The notes under the pieces were generated by a model. That model worked only from the letters and a program-made list of their open reading frames with translations. It was not told where the DNA came from and made no database searches. DNA of 39,579 nucleotides, taken from Alphaproteobacteria bacterium (GTDB taxonomy: Bacteria; Pseudomonadota; Alphaproteobacteria; Micropepsales; Micropepsaceae). Shown here piece after piece: positions 34,374 to 39,579 of this stretch; position 1 is the stretch's first letter; the number at the start of each line of letters is the position of its first letter. Position numbers and translations under genes: made by a program. The stretch covers positions 1 to 39,579 of the forward strand of contig PLJH01000057.1 of NCBI GenBank assembly GCA_003139615.1, written 5' to 3'.

Positions 34374-35917
34374 TCGATCCCCGCACGCCCATCCTCGTCG
34401 GAGGCGGCCAGTTCACGCAGCGCACTGCGCGGACCGGCCAACTCGACCAAAGCCTCGATCCGATCGCGATGTTGGAAAAAGCCTCGCGGCTTGCGCTCGC
34501 CGATACGGGTGCTTCAAACGCGTTGCTGCGTACCATCGACACCGTCTCTGTCGTTCGATTCACGGCGGATTCGTCAGATGTCGGCCGGCTACCGAACCGG
34601 ACGTTCCGCAATCCGCCGCTGTCGCTGAGCCGCAAATTGGGTACGAACCCGCGCCGGATGTTTTACACGTCGGCAGGCGGTAACACACCGCAATGGCTGG
34701 TCAATCGCACGGCCGAGGAAATCGCCAACGGCGAATGCGATGCGGCGTTGCTCGTCGGCGCGGAATATATCGCGACCATGCTGGCGGCCCTCAAGCAGGG
34801 CTTCAATCTCGGTTGGGGCGATAAGGAAGACCCCGGCAGCGATCCGGCCGAGATCGGCGAACCGCGCGCAGGCACAAGCGTTTACGAAAAATCGTACGGC
34901 CTCAATTTCCCGGTGAATGCCTATCCGCTGTTCGAGAATGCGATCCGCGGCTGCCGCGGCCGCGATGCGGCGGCGCATCTCAAATATCTGGGACAGTTCT
35001 TTTCGCCGTTTTCGAAAGTGGCTTCGGAAAATCCCTATTCATGGTTTCCAACCTTCCGCACGCCGGAGGAAATCTCTACGCCCTCGGAGAAGAACCGCTT
35101 CGTCGGCTTTCCCTATACGAAATACCTGAATGCCGTGATCGAAGTGGACATGGCGGCCTCGGTGGTGATGACGAGCGTCGCCAAGGCGCGGGAACTGGGC
35201 ATTCCGGAATCCAAATGGATGTTCCTGCATGGCAGCGGCGACGCGAGCGACATCTGGTTCGTGTCGGAGCGCGTGAACTATCATTCCTCGCCTGCCATAC
35301 GCACGATCGGGCGCAAGGCATTTGCGATGGCAGGTAAGACGATCTCCGACATGACGTACATCGATCTTTATTCCTGCTTTCCGTCGGCCGTGGAATTGGG
35401 TTGCCAGGAATTGGGCATCGCCGAGGACGATCCGCGCGGGCTCACCATCACCGGCGGGTTGCCCTATTTCGGCGGGGCCGGAAACAACTATGTGATGCAT
35501 TCGATCGTGACGATGCTGGGCAAGTTGCGCGCCAAGCCCGGCGCGTTTGGCCTGTGCACCGGCAACGGCTGGTATGTGACGAAGCATTCCGCCGGCATCT
35601 ATTCGACCACGCCGGTCGCGGGTTCGTGGAAGCGCGAAGATCCCAAAACTTACCAGAAGGATATCGACGCGGAGCCGCATCCGCTCGTGATCGAAAAGCC
35701 CGAGGGCCGCGCGACAGTCGAAACCTATACGGTCGTCACGGACCGCAAAGGCAAACGCTTCGGCATCGTCGTCGGCCGGCTCGACGACGGCAGCCGCTTC
35801 CTCGCCAACACGCCCGACGACGCCAAAACGCTCGACTGGATGATGCAGGAAGAAATGCTCGGCCGCGGCGGCTCGGTCACCACAACGGAGCACAACAATC
35901 TGTTCCGCTTTGATTAG
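34370..35917 (+). CDS. Thiolase-like acyl-CoA protein lacking the usual nucleophilic cysteine
   Basis: A 515-residue protein of the SCP2-thiolase/acetyl-CoA acetyltransferase superfamily. It opens DPRTPILVGGGQFTQR, with the second half holding IDLYSCFPSAVELGCQELG, GGLPYFGGAGNNYVMH, and CTGNGWYVTKHSAGIYSTTP. Where thiolases place the acyl-accepting cysteine, near residue 100, the sequence is FYTSAGGNTPQW, with no cysteine. The remaining His region is retained. It may bind acyl-CoA and act in a different way from degradative thiolase. A roughly 90-residue C-terminal extension (from about 425) carries PLVIEKPEGRATVETYTVV. It is coupled by overlaps to the aminotransferase and the GNAT gene. Confidence 0.85.
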   Translation: MIDPRTPILVGGGQFTQRTARTGQLDQSLDPIAMLEKASRLALADTGASNALLRTIDTVSVVRFTADSSDVGRLPNRTFRNPPLSLSRKLGTNPRRMFYTSAGGNTPQWLVNRTAEEIANGECDAALLVGAEYIATMLAALKQGFNLGWGDKEDPGSDPAEIGEPRAGTSVYEKSYGLNFPVNAYPLFENAIRGCRGRDAAAHLKYLGQFFSPFSKVASENPYSWFPTFRTPEEISTPSEKNRFVGFPYTKYLNAVIEVDMAASVVMTSVAKARELGIPESKWMFLHGSGDASDIWFVSERVNYHSSPAIRTIGRKAFAMAGKTISDMTYIDLYSCFPSAVELGCQELGIAEDDPRGLTITGGLPYFGGAGNNYVMHSIVTMLGKLRAKPGAFGLCTGNGWYVTKHSAGIYSTTPVAGSWKREDPKTYQKDIDAEPHPLVIEKPEGRATVETYTVVTDRKGKRFGIVVGRLDDGSRFLANTPDDAKTLDWMMQEEMLGRGGSVTTTEHNNLFRFD

Positions 35918-36431
35918 CCGCATCGCAATCGTCGACGGCGATGCAGGTTGGGCGCTCGCGGAACCGCTCGACCGCGAATGCTATCCGCCGGAAGCGATGG
36001 CCACCGTCATCTGGCGCGATGTCACCTGGGCGCATGCCGACAAACGCGTGGTCGTGCATGGCGAGAGCGGCATCGTCTGCCATGTGGGAATTTATTTTCG
36101 TGACGGAACGCAGGATGGCGTGTCCGCGCGCATTGCCGGTATCGGTGGCGTGATGACCTCGCCGCGCATGCGCCACACTGGTCACGCAGGCAACGCGATG
36201 CGGCGCGCGTCGGACGTGATGCGCGAGCACGAAATCGATTTCGGGCTCCTGTTCTGCGAACCGCACAATGTGCCGTTCTACGAACATCTCGGCTGGCGGA
36301 TTTTTTCCGGTGAGGTCTATTGCGAGCAACCCTCTGGCCATATCCGCTTCGACATGATGCACGCGATGGTGCTACCGCTGCGCTTATCGCCCGAAGGCCG
36401 CGTCATCGATCTGTGCGGATTGCCGTGGTGA
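35910..36431 (+). CDS. GNAT-family acetyltransferase-like protein (TTG start)
   Basis: A 173-residue GCN5-related acetyltransferase. The acceptor/CoA core is in ARIAGIGGVMTSPRMRHTGH, where R-x-x-G-x-A-type residues for CoA binding are less canonical, followed by FGLLFCEPHNVPFYEHLGW, the usual fourth motif. Start TTG 35910 overlaps the previous stop by 8 bases, so it is translated by coupling. It is the last gene of a three-gene set. Substrate unknown. Confidence 0.8.
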   Translation: MISRIAIVDGDAGWALAEPLDRECYPPEAMATVIWRDVTWAHADKRVVVHGESGIVCHVGIYFRDGTQDGVSARIAGIGGVMTSPRMRHTGHAGNAMRRASDVMREHEIDFGLLFCEPHNVPFYEHLGWRIFSGEVYCEQPSGHIRFDMMHAMVLPLRLSPEGRVIDLCGLPW

Positions 36432-36459
36432 AACGCAAATGCATAAGCGATGATGTCTT

Positions 36460-38382
36460 TTATCCGGAAATTCTTATTAATTCGGCTCGCTCCTTCGCCG
36501 GCATATCGAGCTCTGTCGCGCGCGCGAACTGCTTCTTCGCGGCCTCCGGCAGGCCGGTATAAAGCAACGCTTCGCCCCATTTGAGGTGCAGGCGTCCCCA
36601 ATTGGGCGCGTATTTGTCGGCTTCGGTGAACTTGGCAAGCGCGAGATCGGAGCGGTTCTTCAGCATCAGCGCTTCGCCCCACATTTCGAGCGGATCGGCG
36701 TAGTGCGGGCCCTTGGCGTGGGCTTGGGTGAATTTGGCGATCGCGCCGTCGGCATCTCCTTTTATCAGCAGCATTTGGCCCCAATCCGTCTCGCCGAACG
36801 GAACGGACGGCGCTGCGACGACCGCGCGCGAGAACCAGTATTCGGCGGCAGCCCATCGATGCTGCAGAGCATCGATGCGACCGCGCAGCCGCAGGCAAAC
36901 GACGCAATCGGACGGGGTCTTGTCGATCATCGCACCAGCGCCCCTGAGATCGCCGAGATTCGCCATGGTGAACGCTTGCAACGGAAACTCGCTGAATCGC
37001 AGGAAAACCTGACCCTGCGGCCCCAATTTCGCGAGCCCGGACAGAAGAGAAAGTCCGTCAGCCCGGGCTGCCTGCCAATGCTCCAGAAACACGTCGGCAA
37101 TCTGGATGTTAGCCAGTCTCCCCAACGTCAAGAGCGAATTTGTCGTCGGCCGCAGCTGTTCCCTCGCCATGTGAACGCAACCCGCGTCGTGCAGCGCGGC
37201 GCAGGCCTGCATGTCGCTCTCATAGGCATTCTCCAGCGAACTGCGGTCCGGCAACTCTTCGACCTCGCGGTCATATTCGATCTGGGTGCCGAAATCGCCG
37301 AGCGCTGACGCCAGGGTCCCCTTGTCCTGCAGCACGCGCACGGGGAGACTTGCAGGATCCATGCTGGAATCGCCCCCGACCTGCCCAATTGTGACGGCCT
37401 GCCGGGTGGCAATCAGCGATTGTTCGTCATGTTGCAGCGTGCTCTCGTTATTGGCCATGTTCTCATAGGCAAGAAGCGATTGCGGATCGATTGCGATCGT
37501 GCGCCGCAAATCTTCGGTGCCGCCGACGAAGTCGCCATTTGCCACCACTTGATTGTCGAGCCCGATATAGGCCCAGGCGCGGTCCTCGCGCGAACCGCTC
37601 GCAAGCAGTTGCTCATAAATCGCCTTGGCGTCCGTGGCGCGGTTGTGCGCGTCAAGATAGACGGCGTAGCGATAAGGCTGAGTGCTGCGATATACCGATT
37701 CGGCGGCCTGCTGGATCAGCTTGTCGAGATCGCTTTCCTTGCCCTGAAAGGTCGGGCTCGTGTCGCTGCCTGCGCGCGCCGTCACCGCGATGCCGGAATC
37801 GATACGATAGATTTCGCCGGAGATGCGCGTTTCGTGGCCGAGCCAGTTGCGCAGATAGCGGTTCAACTCGCCGATGGAAACGCCGGTATCCGGAATCTGT
37901 ACCTTGATGTCGCTGCCCCAATTGTTGGCGTAGCTGGACGGTGCGCGATTTGAATTTGTCTGCGCCTGAAGTGACGACAACCTGTCAAGCAATTTGGCGG
38001 CGACGACTTCGCCGGTCAGTCCTTTGGCAGCCATGTCCGGCGGGACAGAGAACGCTTCGATCGCAACGCCCTTGTCGTTCGCAGCGTTCCAGATCGCAGC
38101 GCCGACGCCGATGGCGATCGCAACCACTATAAAAGCTGCAGACAATTCGAACGCCACTTTCATCACGTCGCTGATATGGCGGATGCGCAGCGACCAACGG
38201 TGGATATCGGCCTCTTCCTGCATCTGCTCTTTCTGCAGACGCAGGACGGCGGTTTGCTCTTCCAGAAACGCTTCGGTCTTCGCGGCCACGCGTTCGTTCT
38301 GCGCGGCCGCGCCCATCGCCATGGACATTGCCATGGCGTTCCCCGCCGGTTGCGAGTCATTTGAATCGGGCTCTTCGGACAT
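36460..38382 (-). CDS. Single-pass membrane protein with TPR repeats
   Basis: A 640-residue protein. Residues about 28-62 are charged and heptad-like, suggesting a short cytosolic coiled coil. One membrane helix spans about 78-98 (FELSAAFIVVAIAIGVGAAIW). The large remainder lies outside the cytosol and includes several tetratricopeptide-like helices, for example AVYLDAHNRATDAKAIYEQL and GDADGAIAKFTQAHAKGP, then DLALAKFTEADKYAPN. Between them (about 120-215) is a region with PDTGVSIGELNRYLRNWLGHETRI that matches nothing I know. Such TPR proteins serve as scaffolds. It is a single gene, convergent with the GNAT gene. Confidence 0.8.
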   Translation of the reverse strand: MSEEPDSNDSQPAGNAMAMSMAMGAAAQNERVAAKTEAFLEEQTAVLRLQKEQMQEEADIHRWSLRIRHISDVMKVAFELSAAFIVVAIAIGVGAAIWNAANDKGVAIEAFSVPPDMAAKGLTGEVVAAKLLDRLSSLQAQTNSNRAPSSYANNWGSDIKVQIPDTGVSIGELNRYLRNWLGHETRISGEIYRIDSGIAVTARAGSDTSPTFQGKESDLDKLIQQAAESVYRSTQPYRYAVYLDAHNRATDAKAIYEQLLASGSREDRAWAYIGLDNQVVANGDFVGGTEDLRRTIAIDPQSLLAYENMANNESTLQHDEQSLIATRQAVTIGQVGGDSSMDPASLPVRVLQDKGTLASALGDFGTQIEYDREVEELPDRSSLENAYESDMQACAALHDAGCVHMAREQLRPTTNSLLTLGRLANIQIADVFLEHWQAARADGLSLLSGLAKLGPQGQVFLRFSEFPLQAFTMANLGDLRGAGAMIDKTPSDCVVCLRLRGRIDALQHRWAAAEYWFSRAVVAAPSVPFGETDWGQMLLIKGDADGAIAKFTQAHAKGPHYADPLEMWGEALMLKNRSDLALAKFTEADKYAPNWGRLHLKWGEALLYTGLPEAAKKQFARATELDMPAKERAELIRISG

Positions 38383-38465
38383 CCGTCCCCCAGGTATCAG
38401 ATCGCCACTATAACGATTGCCTCATCCGGCAAAAGCCAGGGAGCTTCAATTCCCTGCGAGGGCGT

Positions 38466-38894
38466 TCAGGTCGCGCGCGGATAGAGAATGATCTGCGTGC
38501 AGCGGAACGCGGCGAGCAGCTTGCCGGTCTGTTCGTTGGTGACTTTTGCATCCCATACCTGCGTCGTGCGTCCGCTGTGTAGCAGCTCGGCGGTGCAGGC
38601 GATCGCGCCCGACTGGACCGTGCCCATGAAATTGCATTTGAGTTCGGCGGTGGTGAAGCCGTTGGCGCCCTCAGGTCACTTCGTGCTCACGCCATAGGCG
38701 CACAGCGTGTCGGCAAGCCCGATGACGGTCGGCGCCGACAGAAAACCCGTATGCGCGACGATGCCGGGCCGCACGGGCAGCCGTCCGCGCACGCGTCCCG
38801 GTTCGACGGATACGACTTCCACGCCCAACAGTCCCGGCAGCTTGCCCTCGGACCAGGCATTCATCTTTTCGACAGTGGGAAATTCTTCGGCCAT
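38466..38894 (-). pseudogene. PaaI-type thioesterase gene with one in-frame TGA at codon 73
   Basis: From ATG 38892-38894 the frame gives MAEEFPTVEKMNAWSEGKLP, then VRPGIVAHTGFLSAPTVIGLAD and a stop TGA at 38676-38678. The same frame goes on without a shift as PEGANGFTTAELKCNF and ends ...FRCTQIILYPRAT at 38466. Together they form a complete hotdog-fold acyl-CoA thioesterase of 142 residues, with the expected L-PEGA-x-GFTT motif lacking only its leucine. A one-base change from TTA to TGA would explain it. The gene is either newly dead or the base is a sequencing error. It lies 71 bases after the monooxygenase-like gene. Confidence 0.85.
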
Positions 38895-38965
38895 GGCGGA
38901 CTCGCAATCGTTGTGCAAAGCGAACTTACGCGAGTCCTGCCGCTGCCGATAACTGCGAAATTCGA

Positions 38966-39304
38966 CTACCGCCTCGGCAATTCCACCGGCTCGAAATGCG
39001 GGAAGGGGCGTTGCACTTCGGGGAGGCTCGAAAGTGCTGCCACATCGCCGACCTTTCCCATCGATTCCCACACGGCCGCGATTTCCGGGTGCTCATGCGC
39101 CTGTTCGGCGGCTTCCTCGGAAACCCATTCGAACACCTCAACGATCGATCCGTCGCTTGCGCGCGCGATGACGGGTGCGCGATCAGTGATCAGTTCGAGT
39201 TTGCGCAAGACCGGATAATGCCTGGCAACCGCCTGCAGCAATTCGTCCCCTTTACCTGCGTGCGGACGATACAAGGCGAACACTATTCTTGATTTCGTCG
39301 ACAT
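38966..39304 (-). CDS. Antibiotic-biosynthesis-monooxygenase-like small protein
   Basis: A 112-residue protein of the dimeric alpha-beta barrel type. It opens MSTKSRIVFALYRPHAGKGDEL, followed by VARHYPVLRKLELITDRAPVIA, and a later VFEWVSEEAAEQAHEHPEIAAVWESM, all in the order of ABM domains. Family members include heme-degrading and quinol-oxidising enzymes, but many are uncharacterised. Start ATG 39302-39304 has GGGAGA upstream. It overlaps the ArsR-type gene by 53 bases, so the two are coupled. Confidence 0.75.
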   Translation of the reverse strand: MSTKSRIVFALYRPHAGKGDELLQAVARHYPVLRKLELITDRAPVIARASDGSIVEVFEWVSEEAAEQAHEHPEIAAVWESMGKVGDVAALSSLPEVQRPFPHFEPVELPRR

Positions 39305-39579
39305 CCTGCGTCTCCCTCGGGTCAAACCATTTGAGCCAGCCGCCCGTCACGGCGTTCAGCCGTTCCGTTTGCAGCACGTAAATCCATTCGCGCCCGCTGC
39401 GCTCGACGCTCACGAGCCCTGCTTCGAGCAGCACGCGCAGATGCCGGCTGGTGGTAGGCCAGCTGCAGGAGAAGCGCGCGGCGATATCTCCCGCCGACAC
39501 GCGTCCGCCGCGCGCATTGAGCACGACAAGAATGTGACGGCGCGAAGCATGCGCCAGCGCACCGAAGACGGCATCGATA
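39252..39579 (-). CDS. ArsR-family winged-helix regulator, N-terminus cut by window edge
   Basis: The frame is open to the window end and reads IDAVFGALAHASRRHILVVL, then VSAGDIAARFSCSWPTTSRH (the recognition helix) and LRVLLEAGLVSVERSGREWIYVL, a complete wing. The tail includes WLKWFDPRE. This is an ArsR/SmtB-like fold of the kind that represses its own operon. No metal-binding ELCVCDL motif is present, so metal sensing is unlikely. It overlaps and precedes the monooxygenase-like gene, then the broken thioesterase. Confidence 0.85.
   Translation of the reverse strand, partial: IDAVFGALAHASRRHILVVLNARGGRVSAGDIAARFSCSWPTTSRHLRVLLEAGLVSVERSGREWIYVLQTERLNAVTGGWLKWFDPRETQDVDEIKNSVRLVSSARR

Noticed and set aside
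38676..38678. TGA in the thioesterase as a selenocysteine codon
   Set aside because: The family has leucine, not cysteine, at this place and no SECIS-like hairpin is evident just downstream.

Overview
The window is a 39.6 kb, GC-rich, densely coded stretch of what looks like an alphaproteobacterial chromosome. Supporting signs are the block metY / CoA-binding protein / enoyl-CoA hydratase-like / rplM-rpsI / argC, the operon aminotransferase-hom-glpX-recJ, glnB-glnA, class I polyhydroxyalkanoate (PHA) metabolism, and a Sir2 and ClpP-like pair. The secreted S53 acid-type peptidase and the PHA genes would suit a soil or other heterotrophic lifestyle; I cannot name a genus from sequence alone.

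Layout. 1-2692 (minus): a four-gene run of enoyl-CoA hydratase-like protein, CoA-binding protein, glutathione transferase and the N-terminal part of metY, cut by the window edge. 2754-3164: a DUF805 membrane protein. 3433-4409 (plus): rplM-rpsI with a strong terminator. 4753-8712: an S53 peptidase and, on the other strand, a peroxiredoxin-like/2-oxoglutarate oxygenase fusion and a zinc-ribbon Yip1 protein. 8927-11696 (plus): argC, a PaiB-like FMN protein and a secreted serine hydrolase, coupled by stop/start overlaps. 11817-16916: PHA depolymerase and PHA synthase flank a small molybdate locus (modA; a DNA-binding-only ModE; a free TOBE/Mop protein; a cysteine-free molybdopterin-fold protein). 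17126-18631: an OmpA-family lipoprotein. 18741-24008: alaC-like, hom, glpX, recJ. 24057-24131: tRNA-Glu(TTC), followed by a gene-poor, accessory-looking stretch with a frameshifted, internally duplicated RTX-type gene and a lipoprotein esterase. 27876-31055: Sir2, a ClpP-like protease and a GH13 alpha-glucosidase preceded by REP-like hairpins. 31144-32947 (minus): glnB-glnA behind a good sigma-54 promoter match. 33183-36431 (plus): aminotransferase, thiolase-like protein and GNAT, overlapping. 36460-38382 (minus): a membrane-anchored TPR protein. 38466-39579 (minus): ArsR regulator (cut), a small monooxygenase-like protein and a PaaI-type thioesterase interrupted by one in-frame TGA.

How the parts work together. 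The clearest functional units are nitrogen control (PII and glutamine synthetase under a probable sigma-54 promoter), homoserine synthesis by hom (feeding threonine and methionine) with metY possibly using an acylated homoserine, carbon storage (PHA synthesis and mobilisation), and molybdate sensing through a split ModE beside a perfect inverted repeat in the modA/modE promoter region. No CRISPR array, rRNA, insertion sequence or prophage was seen. The features most worth a second look are the split ModE with an orphan modA, the cysteine-less peroxiredoxin/prolyl-hydroxylase-like fusion, the aminotransferase-thiolase-GNAT operon, and two genes broken by a single lesion (RTX protein and thioesterase).
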